Assembly: GCA_002381695.1 (NCBI GenBank) | Contig: DFXM01000007.1 | Span: forward strand, 1-38,407 | Direction: 5' to 3' | Source of the DNA: Clostridium sp. UBA4108 | GTDB lineage: Bacteria; Bacillota; Clostridia; Clostridiales; Clostridiaceae | DNA: 38,407 bases | In this document: piece after piece, positions 25,641 to 34,482 of the stretch | Layout: each line of letters starts with the position of its first letter | How positions within the stretch are numbered: position 1 is the stretch's first letter | Position numbers and translations under genes: made by a program | The notes under the pieces: generated by a model | Databases searched by the model: none | What the model was told of the DNA's origin: nothing | Seen by the model: the letters and a program-made list of their open reading frames with translations, nothing else

Positions 25641-26573
25641 ATGTTAAAATTTACTCTTAAAAGGTTTGGGTATATGTTAGTAACGTTATTTCTTGCTTCG
25701 TCAATAACGTTCTTTCTTATACATGCCATACCAGGGGATCCGTTAGCCAGCTTAGGTAGAAAATTACCAGAGCAAATTAGAGCTAACTATTATGCAAAAT
25801 ATGGCTTAGATGATCCAGTAGTGGTTCAATATGGTAAGTTTGTAAAAAATCTTGTGCAGGGTGATTTAGGAGAATCTTTAAATTACCCAGGAAGAAGTGT
25901 TAATGACACTATAGTTAAACATGCACCGATATCAGGTAGAGTAGGTGGACAGGCTTTATTATTAGGAGTAAGTATAGGAATATTTTTAGGAATTATAGCA
26001 GCGTTTAATAGAGGGAAATGGCCAGATTACGTTGTTATGTTCATAGCAATACTAGGAATTTCAGTTCCCATGTTTGTTGTAGCATCTGTATTGCAATATG
26101 TTTTCACGGTAAAAATGACTTTATTACCAACTACAGGTTGGGGAGAATTTAAACATACAATTCTTCCGACAATTGCAATGAGTCTTGGATCTATAGCTAC
26201 TTATGCAAGATATATGAGAGCTAATTGCCTAGATGTAATTGGTCAAGATTACATATTAACAGCAAAAGCTAAAGGAGTATCTAAAGTTAGCTTAGTATTT
26301 AAACATGTTATAAGAAACGCAATATTACCAGCGATTACACTTCTAGGACCTCAAATTGCAGGTATATTTATAGGTTCATTCGTTATAGAAAGTATATTCT
26401 CTATACCAGGATTAGGACAATATTTCGTGTCTTCAGTTAATGATAGAGATTACACTATGATTATGGGACAAACTATTTTCTTTGCTGCAATATATATAAT
26501 TGCATTATTTTTAGTAGATGTGGTTTATGGAGTGGTTGACCCAAGAATTAGAATTACTGGTAATAAGCGTTAG
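25641..26573 (+). CDS. oppB: Oligopeptide ABC transporter permease OppB
   Basis: A 310-residue inner-membrane permease with about six hydrophobic segments, opening with the family's FTLKRFGYMLVTLFLASSITFFL helix region followed by the HAIPGDP motif. The cytoplasmic EAA-type loop is visible as AKAKGVSKVSLVFKHVIRNA. It pairs with OppC to form the channel for peptides delivered by OppA. Three consecutive ATGs begin at 25635; I choose 25641 because GGAGGG (25629-25634) is directly next to the first and 6 bases from the third. It is the first gene of oppBCDF, 11 bases ahead of oppC. Confidence 0.95.
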   Translation: MLKFTLKRFGYMLVTLFLASSITFFLIHAIPGDPLASLGRKLPEQIRANYYAKYGLDDPVVVQYGKFVKNLVQGDLGESLNYPGRSVNDTIVKHAPISGRVGGQALLLGVSIGIFLGIIAAFNRGKWPDYVVMFIAILGISVPMFVVASVLQYVFTVKMTLLPTTGWGEFKHTILPTIAMSLGSIATYARYMRANCLDVIGQDYILTAKAKGVSKVSLVFKHVIRNAILPAITLLGPQIAGIFIGSFVIESIFSIPGLGQYFVSSVNDRDYTMIMGQTIFFAAIYIIALFLVDVVYGVVDPRIRITGNKR

Positions 26574-26584
26574 GAGGGGCAAAG

Positions 26585-27505
26585 ATGGCAGAACTTTCAA
26601 AAGAAAAGTTTCAGATTATAGGCTGTGAAAATTTAAATGCAGAGGAAATTCTAAGGCCAAGTATGACCTATTGGCAGGATGCTTGGAGAAGACTTAAAAA
26701 GAATAAGGTTGCTACATTTTCTTTGATACTATTGATAGTAATATCAATAATGACTATTATAGGACCTTATATTGCAAAATTTAGCTTCGAAATGAAAAAT
26801 AATGATATGGTTAATCTAAAGCCAAATTCAACTTATTGGTTTGGTACAGATACATTAGGTAGAGATATTTTTGCAAGAGTATGGATAGGCGGAAGAGTAT
26901 CTATATTTATAGGTATAATTGGAGCTATATTAGATACAGTTATTGGAGTTACTTATGGTGGAATAGCGGGATTCTTTGGAGGATTAGTAGATGATATCAT
27001 GATGAGAATTATAGAGATATTAGCTAGTATACCTTATCTTGTGTTAGTTATTCTTATCAGGGTTATAATTGATAAACCTGGTTTAACTCCTATTATTATA
27101 GCGATGACCATCACAGGATGGACATATATGGCAAGACTTGTAAGAGGGCAATTATTACAAATAAAAGAGCAAGAATATGTTTTAGCAGCCAAGGCATTAG
27201 GTGCCAATCCATCAAGAATTATAGCTAGACACTTAATTCCAAATACCATAGGGGTAATGATAGTTGCAATAAGTTTTGATATTCCTGGGTTTATATTTGG
27301 TGAGGCTTTCTTAAGCTACTTAGGATTAGGGGTACAATCACCATATACAAGCTGGGGAGCACTATGTTCATCAGCTCAACAGTACTTAATATTCTATCCT
27401 TACCAATTATTCTTCCCAGCATTGTTTATATCCTTAACAATGTTATCATTCCAGTTACTTGGAGACGGTTTAAGAGATGCACTGGATCCAAAATTACGTC
27501 AATAG
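26585..27505 (+). CDS. oppC: Oligopeptide ABC transporter permease OppC
   Basis: A 306-residue permease with an N-terminal cytoplasmic stretch, a first membrane helix near 40-65, the conserved FGTDTLGRDIFARVWIGGR-type segment typical of OppC/DppC, and about five further helices. The EAA loop is AAKALGANPSRIIARHLIPN. It is the partner of OppB and interacts with the ATPases through this loop. GTTAGGAGGGGC provides the ribosome site, overlapping the end of oppB. Confidence 0.95.
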   Translation: MAELSKEKFQIIGCENLNAEEILRPSMTYWQDAWRRLKKNKVATFSLILLIVISIMTIIGPYIAKFSFEMKNNDMVNLKPNSTYWFGTDTLGRDIFARVWIGGRVSIFIGIIGAILDTVIGVTYGGIAGFFGGLVDDIMMRIIEILASIPYLVLVILIRVIIDKPGLTPIIIAMTITGWTYMARLVRGQLLQIKEQEYVLAAKALGANPSRIIARHLIPNTIGVMIVAISFDIPGFIFGEAFLSYLGLGVQSPYTSWGALCSSAQQYLIFYPYQLFFPALFISLTMLSFQLLGDGLRDALDPKLRQ

Positions 27506-27519
27506 GGAGGAGTTAGGAA

Positions 27520-28542
27520 ATGGAAAGAATTTTAGATGTACAAGACTTACGAGTTTCATTTCACACTTATGCTGGGGAAGTTAAATCTGTTAGAGGAACT
27601 ACCTTCCATTTAAATAAGGGTGAAACTTTAGCTATAGTTGGTGAATCTGGTTGTGGTAAAACTGTTACATCAAAGGCTATTATGAGATTATTACCTGAAC
27701 CAATGCCAGCAGAGATAAAAGAAGGTTCAAAAATCAACTTTGAAGGTAAAGATATATTGAAAATGAATGACAAGGAATTAAGACATCTTAGAGGTGCGGA
27801 TATATCTATGATATTCCAAGATCCTATGACTTCTTTAAATCCAACTATGACAGTTGGTAAACAAATAGCAGAGAGTTTGGTCATCCACAGAGGAATGAAC
27901 AAATCTGAAGCCATGGCAGAAGCTATAAAAATGCTTAACCTTGTTAATATACCAAATGCTGATAAAAGAGCGAATCAATATCCTCACGAATTTTCTGGTG
28001 GTATGAGACAAAGGGCTATGATAGCTATAGCGCTAGCTTGTAATCCGAAAATTCTAATAGCTGATGAGCCTACTACAGCATTAGATGTTACTATTCAAGC
28101 TCAAATTATGGAACTTATAGGGGATTTACAAGAAAAACTAGGTACCGCAGTTATACTTGTTACTCACGATTTAGGGGTAGTTGCGGATGTTGCTGATAGA
28201 ATTCAAGTAATGTATGCGGGACAGATTATTGAAAGAGGAACTGTGGAAGAGATATTTAGTGCTCCACAACATCCTTATACTTGGGCATTACTTCAATCAG
28301 TACCAAGATTAGATACAAAGAATAAAGATACATTATATTCACTAAATGGAACACCACCAGACTTAATTAAGCCACCAGTGGGATGTCCATTTGCAGCAAG
28401 ATGTGAATATTGCATGCAAATTTGCTTAGAGGAGATGCCAGAAGCTAGTACAATCTCAGAAACTCATGAAGTATTATGTTGGTTAAAGCATTCTATGGCA
28501 CCTAAAATTGAAATTCCTCAAAGCTTAAGAAGAGGTGAGTAG
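27520..28542 (+). CDS. oppD: Oligopeptide ABC transporter ATPase OppD
   Basis: A 340-residue ABC ATPase. Walker A GESGCGKT is at 41-48, the signature is FSGGMRQR and Walker B is ILIADEPTTALD, with an H-loop in VTHDLG. The C-terminal extension carries the oligopeptide-transporter cysteine set (GCPFAARCEYCMQIC ... LCW), which in related DppD/OppD proteins holds a [4Fe-4S] cluster. It forms the ATPase heterodimer with OppF at the inner face of the membrane. GGGAGGAG lies before the ATG, right after the oppC stop. Confidence 0.96.
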   Translation: MERILDVQDLRVSFHTYAGEVKSVRGTTFHLNKGETLAIVGESGCGKTVTSKAIMRLLPEPMPAEIKEGSKINFEGKDILKMNDKELRHLRGADISMIFQDPMTSLNPTMTVGKQIAESLVIHRGMNKSEAMAEAIKMLNLVNIPNADKRANQYPHEFSGGMRQRAMIAIALACNPKILIADEPTTALDVTIQAQIMELIGDLQEKLGTAVILVTHDLGVVADVADRIQVMYAGQIIERGTVEEIFSAPQHPYTWALLQSVPRLDTKNKDTLYSLNGTPPDLIKPPVGCPFAARCEYCMQICLEEMPEASTISETHEVLCWLKHSMAPKIEIPQSLRRGE

Positions 28543-28544
28543 TT

Positions 28545-29513
28545 ATGACTGAAAAAAGTAATAGAGAAGTTTTGATAGAGGTTAAAAACCTTAAGAAATA
28601 CTTTAATGTAGGTAAAAATGCTACACTAAAGGCTGTTGATGACGTGTCCTTTCATATTTATAAAGGAGAAACATTAGGACTTGTTGGTGAATCAGGCTGT
28701 GGTAAAACTACTTGTGGAAGAACTGTTATGGGGCTTTATGGAGCTACAGGTGGAGAAATATTATTTGATGGGCACGATGTTAGTAAACTTAGTAAAAGTG
28801 AAAAGAAAGAGTTTACTAGAAGAGCTCAAATAATATTCCAGGATCCTTATGCGTCATTAAATCCTAGAATGACAGTAGGGGATATTGTTGGAGAAGGTAT
28901 AGACATTCATGGTCTATATAAAGGAAAAGAAAGACAAGAAAAGATATATGAATTATTAGGATTAGTAGGATTAAATAAAGAACATGCTTCAAGATTTCCA
29001 CATGAGTTTTCAGGTGGACAAAGACAGAGAATAGGAATAGCTAGAGCTCTTGCTATAGAACCAGATTTTATAGTTTGTGATGAACCTATTTCTGCTCTAG
29101 ATGTTTCTATACAAGCACAAGTTGTTAACTTGTTAATAAAGTTACAAAATGAATTAGGATTAACATATCTATTCATTGCTCATGACTTATCTATGGTTAA
29201 ACATATTTCAGATAGGGTTGGAGTAATGTATTTAGGTACTATGGTAGAGCTTGCATCTAGTCATGATTTATATGAGAAACCATTACATCCATATACTCAA
29301 GCGTTACTTTCAGCTATTCCAGTACCTGATATAGATGTAGCTAAAAATAAAAAGAGAATACCACTTGAGGGAGAGGTGCCAAGTCCAATTAATCCTAAGC
29401 CAGGATGTAGATTTGCGCCTAGATGTAGATATGCTAAACCAGAGTGTAGTGAGAGAAATCCTGAATTTAAAGAGATTGAGCCAAATCATTTTGTTGCATG
29501 TCATTTATTTTAA
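28545..29513 (+). CDS. oppF: Oligopeptide ABC transporter ATPase OppF
   Basis: A 322-residue ABC ATPase. Walker A GESGCGKT is at 48-55, the signature is FSGGQRQR and Walker B is FIVCDEPISALD, with an H-loop in IAHDLS. The C-terminal oligopeptide domain includes GCRFAPRCRYAKPEC and a final Cys. It starts 2 bases after oppD stops, with its ribosome site (AAGAGGTGAG) inside the end of oppD, which indicates translational coupling. It is the last gene of oppBCDF and is followed by a strong terminator, so oppA genes are transcribed separately. Confidence 0.96.
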   Translation: MTEKSNREVLIEVKNLKKYFNVGKNATLKAVDDVSFHIYKGETLGLVGESGCGKTTCGRTVMGLYGATGGEILFDGHDVSKLSKSEKKEFTRRAQIIFQDPYASLNPRMTVGDIVGEGIDIHGLYKGKERQEKIYELLGLVGLNKEHASRFPHEFSGGQRQRIGIARALAIEPDFIVCDEPISALDVSIQAQVVNLLIKLQNELGLTYLFIAHDLSMVKHISDRVGVMYLGTMVELASSHDLYEKPLHPYTQALLSAIPVPDIDVAKNKKRIPLEGEVPSPINPKPGCRFAPRCRYAKPECSERNPEFKEIEPNHFVACHLF

Positions 29514-29531
29514 AATAAAAACAATAAGAAG

Positions 29532-29559
29532 AGAACAATCTAAATGATTGTTCTTTTTT
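29532..29559 (+). terminator. oppBCDF terminator
   Basis: The stem AGAACAATC/GATTGTTCT with loop TAAAT is followed by a run of T. Confidence 0.9.
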
Positions 29560-29665
29560 GTATATAGAAAAATAACTAATGCTAATAAAATTATTATATA
29601 TTAGATATGAAAATATAAAATTTTGCATTCAAAAATCATTATTTATGGCTGAAAAATACAATGAA

Positions 29666-29817
29666 TCTAAGTTAGCCACGATTTTAAATATTATATAAAT
29701 AAATTAAATAAAAATAAAAAAATAAAAAATGTAATTGTATATCTAAGTTAGTAATAATTTTAAATATTATATGAATAAATTAAATAAAAATGGGAAAATA
29801 AGAAATGTAACTGTATA
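29666..29817. repeat. Two-copy tandem repeat, period 76
   Basis: Positions 29666-29741 and 29742-29817 are back-to-back direct copies beginning TCTAAGTTAG and ending TGTATA. I count 10 differences in 76 positions with no gaps. It lies between the oppF terminator and the promoter of the first oppA gene. No reading frame or transposon end is evident within it. Confidence 0.8.
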
Positions 29818-29914
29818 TAATATAAAAAAGGGAAAATTATTAATAGGTAATGTATAAATTTAAGGATATATATCTAAAAAATATATATATTATATAAAAT
29901 TTTACAATTAGCTA

Positions 29915-29943
29915 TTGACATATAATAAGAAATAATGTAATAT
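29915..29943 (+). promoter_or_regulatory. Promoter of the first oppA gene
   Basis: A perfect TTGACA (29915-29920), a 17-base spacer and TAATAT (29938-29943), giving a leader of about 85 bases before the GTG start. The rest of the 520-base gap from oppF holds the terminator, the 76-bp tandem repeat and AT-rich filler. Confidence 0.75.
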
Positions 29944-30033
29944 ATTAGAAAGAAAGAAAAGTTTTTACTGACAATAAATGCAATACATTCATTGTTACCA
30001 AAATTATATTCAACTAGGTGAGGGGGATTATTT

Positions 30034-31734
30034 GTGAAAAGTAAAAAAACGATAGCATCATTATTAGCGTTATCATTGATTGCTTCTGTAGCGTTTGTAG
30101 GGTGCGGTAAAAAGGAAAATGATAAGATAGATGATAAAAATCAAGAAAATAAAGGCGAGGCTAAACTTGATGATGATCAATATTTAAATCTAATATTGAC
30201 TAGTGAACCAAAAACTTTGGATTTATCTAAAGCAACAGATGCAAATTCGTCACAAGTATTAGCGCAATGTCAAGAAGCCCTAACAAGAATTATACAAGAT
30301 GAAAGTGGAAAAGATAAAATAGAACCAGGCGCAGCAGAAAAGTGGGAGACTTCAGATGATGGATTAGTGTGGACTTTCCATTTAAGAGATATGAAGTGGA
30401 GTGATGGACAACCTGTTACAGCAGATCAATTTGTATATTCTATTCAAAGAACATTGGATCCTAATACAGCATCTGAATATGGATCACTTCTTTATCCAAT
30501 AAAAAATGCTAAGGCTTTTAATACAAAAAAGGCAAAAGCTGAAGACGTAGGGATTAAAGCGAAAGATGATAAAACGTTAGAAATTACTTTAGAACAAACG
30601 TGTCCGTATTTTTTAAATTTAACATATTTTAAACTTATGCAACCTCAAAGAAAAGATATAATTGAAAAATTTGGAGATAAATATGGATCAGAAGCAGATA
30701 CAATGGTATTTTGCGGACCTTTTATAATGAAGGAATGGGTACATCAAAATAAAGTTGAATTTGCAAAAAATGACCAATATTGGGATAAGGACAAAGTTAA
30801 ACTTGAGAAAGCTACATTTAAGATTATAAAAGAGCCAACAGCTGTCATGAATGAATTAGCTAATGGTTCTTTAGATATGGCAGGAGTAAGAGATCCGAAC
30901 TGGATTACAAAATTAGACGAGACGAAAAATTTTACTGTTTACAAAGGTTATGAAGGAGCAACTGCATATACAATGTTTAATACTACTGATAAATTATTTA
31001 GTAATGCAAAAGTAAGAAAAGCATTTTTAATAGCTGAAGATAGGGAAGGAACAGTAAAAACTTTACGTAAAGGTATAGGAGAAGTTGCTTATGCATGGTG
31101 TCCGCCAGCAATACAGATGGATGGAAAAGATTATAGAGAGGTAGTTAATTATCGTCCTATAGAGGATTTAATTAAAGAAAATCCAGACCCTAAGAAGTTA
31201 TTATCAGAAGGTCTAACAGAATTAGGAATGGATCCAGATCCATCAAAATTAACTGTTAAGCAATTACAATCAGGTACAGACTCAGAGACAAGGACTTGGG
31301 CTGAATTTGCACAACAAAATTACCAGGAAGCATTAGGCATTAAGATGGAAATGGAGTATGTTGAATGGCCTATATATCAGAAAAGAACAGAAAGTTTAGA
31401 TTATCAGATGGGTGGAGCAGCTTGGATTGGAGACTATAATGATCCTAACACATTCTTTGATTGTTTCTTATCAGATGCAGGCTTAATAGATGCAGGATGG
31501 AAGAGCGAAAAGTATGATAAAATAATAGAAGAAGCAAATAAAGAATTAGAACCTGCTAAGAGAGCTGAGAAGTTTAAAGAAGCAGAGAAAATGCTGATAT
31601 ATGATGAAGCTGTAATAAGTCCAAATACTTTTAGAGTGAAAAATACTTACAAGAGAAAGTATGTTAAGAATTTATACACACCAACCTTTGGACCAAAAAT
31701 AGATTTGAAGTATGCTTATACTGAAGGTAGATAA
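30034..31734 (+). CDS. oppA: Oligopeptide-binding lipoprotein OppA, copy 1
   Basis: A 566-residue solute-binding protein of the SBP family 5 (OppA/DppA). The N-terminus is a lipoprotein signal with lipobox FVGC and the modified Cys24, followed by a charged linker, so it is anchored to the outer face of the membrane. The mature domain has LRDMKWSDGQPV, YFKLMQPQRKD, WVHQN, LGMDPDPSK and GDYNDPNTF, blocks shared with the two paralogues downstream. It captures peptides and hands them to OppBC. GTG start with AGGGGGAT 8 bases upstream. It has its own promoter and terminator. Confidence 0.94.
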   Translation: MKSKKTIASLLALSLIASVAFVGCGKKENDKIDDKNQENKGEAKLDDDQYLNLILTSEPKTLDLSKATDANSSQVLAQCQEALTRIIQDESGKDKIEPGAAEKWETSDDGLVWTFHLRDMKWSDGQPVTADQFVYSIQRTLDPNTASEYGSLLYPIKNAKAFNTKKAKAEDVGIKAKDDKTLEITLEQTCPYFLNLTYFKLMQPQRKDIIEKFGDKYGSEADTMVFCGPFIMKEWVHQNKVEFAKNDQYWDKDKVKLEKATFKIIKEPTAVMNELANGSLDMAGVRDPNWITKLDETKNFTVYKGYEGATAYTMFNTTDKLFSNAKVRKAFLIAEDREGTVKTLRKGIGEVAYAWCPPAIQMDGKDYREVVNYRPIEDLIKENPDPKKLLSEGLTELGMDPDPSKLTVKQLQSGTDSETRTWAEFAQQNYQEALGIKMEMEYVEWPIYQKRTESLDYQMGGAAWIGDYNDPNTFFDCFLSDAGLIDAGWKSEKYDKIIEEANKELEPAKRAEKFKEAEKMLIYDEAVISPNTFRVKNTYKRKYVKNLYTPTFGPKIDLKYAYTEGR

Positions 31735-31776
31735 ACAAAATAGAATATTAAATCGATTTTAAAATAATTTTACAAT

Positions 31777-31820
31777 AAAAAGAGCTAGTGAGGAATAAAA
31801 ATTTCTCTCTAGCTCTTTTT
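31777..31820 (+). terminator. Terminator after oppA copy 1
   Basis: A stem AAAAAGAGCTAG/CTAGCTCTTTTT with further inner pairs; the 3' arm provides the T run and is followed by ATTTT. Confidence 0.9.
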
Positions 31821-32005
31821 ATTTTGAAGAGATTCACAAAAATATTACAAATATCAACATTATTTATTAAGAAAATCGACAAATTATACAAAATTAATAC
31901 ATCCATAATTAAATTATTTATATAGAATTTAACAATTTATCTGTGTAAAGTGAGAGAGGAAATGAAACATGTCGAAAATAGTTATTCCTAATTCTGAAAA
32001 TTGAG

Positions 32006-32034
32006 TTGACTTTGAATAAAAGTTAATATATTAT
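32006..32034 (+). promoter_or_regulatory. Promoter of the second oppA gene with an adjacent CodY-like half site
   Basis: TTGACT (32006-32011), a 17-base spacer and TATTAT (32029-32034). Immediately upstream, 31988-32002 ends in CTGAAAATT, an exact CodY half site, though the full 15-base box matches only 11 positions. The leader is about 120 bases. The rest of the 429-base gap holds the copy 1 terminator and AT-rich sequence. Confidence 0.6.
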
Positions 32035-32163
32035 ATATTTAAGTTAAATGTAAACAAATTTTATGAGTATTTATGGGATTTTGTGGCATATTCTTAATGG
32101 TTTTTGTGTTAAAAATGTATTAATTGGGTAAAAACTAAAACATAATTCAAAGGGGGATTATTT

Positions 32164-33864
32164 GTGAAAAGTAAAAAATTATTAGTATCATTACTAGCCG
32201 TATCAATGATTGCATCAGTAGTATTGGTTGGATGTGGTAGCAAAGACGGTGATAAGGCTGGGACAGACGGTGGAGATAAGCAACAAGAAGCAAATATGGA
32301 TAAGGATCAATATTTAAATGTGTTTCTGAAAGCAGAACCTAAGACTATAGATCAATCTAAAAGTACAGATTTGTATTCTTCTCAAATATTATCCAATGTT
32401 CAAGAAGGACTTACAAGAATAATTCAAGATGAAAATGGTAAGGACAAAATAGTAGAGGGTGCTGCGAAAGAGTGGAAAACTTCTGATGACGGATTAACTT
32501 GGACATTTAGTTTAAGAGACATGAAATGGAGTGATGGACAACCTGTAAAGGCTGAAGATTTCGTTTATGGAATAAAAAGAACTTTAGACCAATCTACAGC
32601 ATCTCAATATGCATTCTTATTAGCACCTATAAAAAATGCAGTAGAATTTAATGGGGGAACAGCTAAAGCTGAAGATGTAGGAGTTAAAGCTTTGGATGAT
32701 AAAACAGTGGAATTTACACTTCACCAACCATGCCCATACTTCTTGGATTTAACATATTTTAAAGTAATGCAACCTCAAAGAAAGGATTTCATTGAGCAAA
32801 AGGGAGATAAATATGGTACGGAACCAGAAAATATGCTATATACTGGGCCATTTGTAATCTCTGAATGGGTGCATCAAAATCAAGTAGTGTTAACTAAGAA
32901 TCCAGAATATTGGGATAAAGACAGTGTTAAACTTGAAAAAGTTACCATGAAAATAATAAAAGACGAAAATGCTCAAATGAATGAAATGCTTACTGGTGCT
33001 TTAGATGTAGGTCCGGTAAGTGATCCTAACTGGATTACTAAATTGGATGAGACAGGAAACTTTGATATTAAGAAAGGGTATGATGGTTCTACAACATATA
33101 CCTTCTTTAATACAAAAAATAAATTGTTCTCCAATGAAAAAATAAGAAAAGCATTTGCAGTAGCTGAGGATAGAGAAGGAGAAATAAAAACTCTACGTAA
33201 AGGGTTAGCAGAACCAGCTTTAGCTTGGTGTCCACCAGCAGTACAGGTAGGTGGAAAAGACTTTAGAGAAACAGCGGATTCACTACCAGTTCAACAGCTT
33301 ATAGATGAAAATAAAGATCCAAAAGCTCTATTTGTAGAAGGATTAAAAGAATTAGGAATGGATCCAGATCCATCTAAAGTAACAATTAAGTACTTGGCAT
33401 CAGGTACAACTGCAAAGGATAAAGAATGGTCAGAATACAGACAACAAAACTATAAAGAAAAGTTAGGTATAAATGTTGAATGTGAATATACTGAATGGGC
33501 TATATTCCAAAAGAGAACAGATGATTATGATTATGAAATAGCTTCAATGGCTTGGGGTGGAGATTATAATGACCCTAATACTTTCTTTGATATGTGGTTA
33601 TCTACATCAGGTGTGATTCCAACAGGTTGGGGAAATGAAGAGTATGATAAGTTAATTGAGGAGGCTAATAAAGAAGAAGATCAAGCTAAGAGAATAGAAA
33701 TGTTTAAAAAAGCAGAAAAAATATTAATATATGATGATACTGTAGTTAGTCCAGGAGCTTGGAGATTTAAGAATACTTTTATAAGAAACTTCATTAAGAA
33801 TTATTCATCACCATTATTTGGAACACCAGATTTCAAATATACTTATACTCAAGGTAGAAAATAA
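32164..33864 (+). CDS. oppA: Oligopeptide-binding lipoprotein OppA, copy 2
   Basis: A 566-residue SBP family 5 lipoprotein, clearly paralogous to its neighbours: the same MKSKK start, lipobox LVGC with Cys24, and the same internal blocks (LRDMKWSDGQPV, YFKVMQPQRKD, WVHQN, LGMDPDPSK, GDYNDPNTF). The linker after Cys24 (GSKDGDKAGTDGGDKQQEA) and the mid region differ from copy 1, as expected if peptide preference has diverged. The GTG start and ribosome site (GGGGGATTATTTGTG) are identical to those of copy 1, a sign of duplication including the translation start. It is flanked by its own promoter and terminator. Confidence 0.94.
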   Translation: MKSKKLLVSLLAVSMIASVVLVGCGSKDGDKAGTDGGDKQQEANMDKDQYLNVFLKAEPKTIDQSKSTDLYSSQILSNVQEGLTRIIQDENGKDKIVEGAAKEWKTSDDGLTWTFSLRDMKWSDGQPVKAEDFVYGIKRTLDQSTASQYAFLLAPIKNAVEFNGGTAKAEDVGVKALDDKTVEFTLHQPCPYFLDLTYFKVMQPQRKDFIEQKGDKYGTEPENMLYTGPFVISEWVHQNQVVLTKNPEYWDKDSVKLEKVTMKIIKDENAQMNEMLTGALDVGPVSDPNWITKLDETGNFDIKKGYDGSTTYTFFNTKNKLFSNEKIRKAFAVAEDREGEIKTLRKGLAEPALAWCPPAVQVGGKDFRETADSLPVQQLIDENKDPKALFVEGLKELGMDPDPSKVTIKYLASGTTAKDKEWSEYRQQNYKEKLGINVECEYTEWAIFQKRTDDYDYEIASMAWGGDYNDPNTFFDMWLSTSGVIPTGWGNEEYDKLIEEANKEEDQAKRIEMFKKAEKILIYDDTVVSPGAWRFKNTFIRNFIKNYSSPLFGTPDFKYTYTQGRK

Positions 33865-33909
33865 AAAATATATAGGGTAAGGCTTAAGCTTTACCCTATA
33901 TATTTTTTT
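33863..33909 (+). terminator. Terminator after oppA copy 2
   Basis: A long stem AAAAAATATATAGGGTAA paired with TTACCCTATATATTTTTT, with an AGCTT-type inner extension; it begins at the oppA stop codon and ends in a T run. Confidence 0.9.
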
Positions 33910-33915
33910 ATTTTA

Positions 33916-34093
33916 AATGGATTTTTAGAGAGTGTTGATATAGCAGATATGCAGGAGATATATGGCTATGGTTCATTTAATTTAACTAGATAAAGAGGAG
34001 GAAGTTTCTAATTTAATATGTAAAAATATGAATGAGATTTTAATAAATATACATTCAAAAGTTAATATAGTTATTGATGTAAAAAAAATGTAA
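33916..34093 (+). pseudogene. Remnant of an unidentified gene (frameshifted C-terminal fragment)
   Basis: One frame reads NGFLESVDIADMQEIYGYG then SFNLTR and stops at 33991; shifting by one base at about 33985 continues as LDKEEEVSNLICKNMNEIL, INIHSKVNIVIDVKKM and stops at 34091-34093. Both pieces look like normal protein composition and together resemble the tail of a soluble protein. A terminator-like hairpin follows within 12 bases, as it would after a real gene. I do not recognise the family. The 5' part would have been lost where the oppA terminator now is. A chance pair of open frames is the alternative. Confidence 0.35.
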
Positions 34094-34104
34094 AGACGAT
34101 AAAG

Positions 34105-34140
34105 CCTAACTATATAATTTAAGGTATAGTTAGGTTTTAT
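34105..34140 (+). terminator. Terminator-like hairpin after the gene remnant
   Basis: CCTAACTATA (34105-34114) pairs perfectly with TATAGTTAGG (34125-34134), followed by TTTTATTTT. No intact gene precedes it, which supports a decayed unit. Confidence 0.7.
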
Positions 34141-34152
34141 TTTGGGTAGGAA

Positions 34153-34191
34153 AATAGTTTTTTATTAAGTCGAGATTAATAAAAAACTATT
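34153..34191. repeat. 16-bp perfect inverted repeat, loop of 7
   Basis: AATAGTTTTTTATTAA (34153-34168) and its exact complement (34176-34191) around GTCGAGA. It lies between the gene remnant and oppA copy 3, with no gene on either side to terminate. No transposase is nearby. Confidence 0.6.
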
Positions 34192-34482
34192 GAATAATAA
34201 TATATATAATTTATTGAAGACTATTTCCATATATATGTAAAATATATGAATAAAACTTTAAAAAACAAGAAAATCTTAAAATATTATTAAGTTTTATGTA
34301 AAAAAAACTTGCTTTTTAAAATTTTAGGATATATTATGTTAATAACAGAAAATTATAAAAAATGACAAAGTTAAAATAGAAAATAGTTTATGTTTTAACT
34401 TGATAAAACTTTTAACTATATTTTCAACTATATATTATATTAGTTATAAGTTGAGATTGTTGAAAAAAGGGGGATTATAAAT

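Noticed and set aside
29666..29817. CRISPR array
   Set aside because: There are only two directly adjacent 76-base units with no spacers between them, and no cas gene is in the window.
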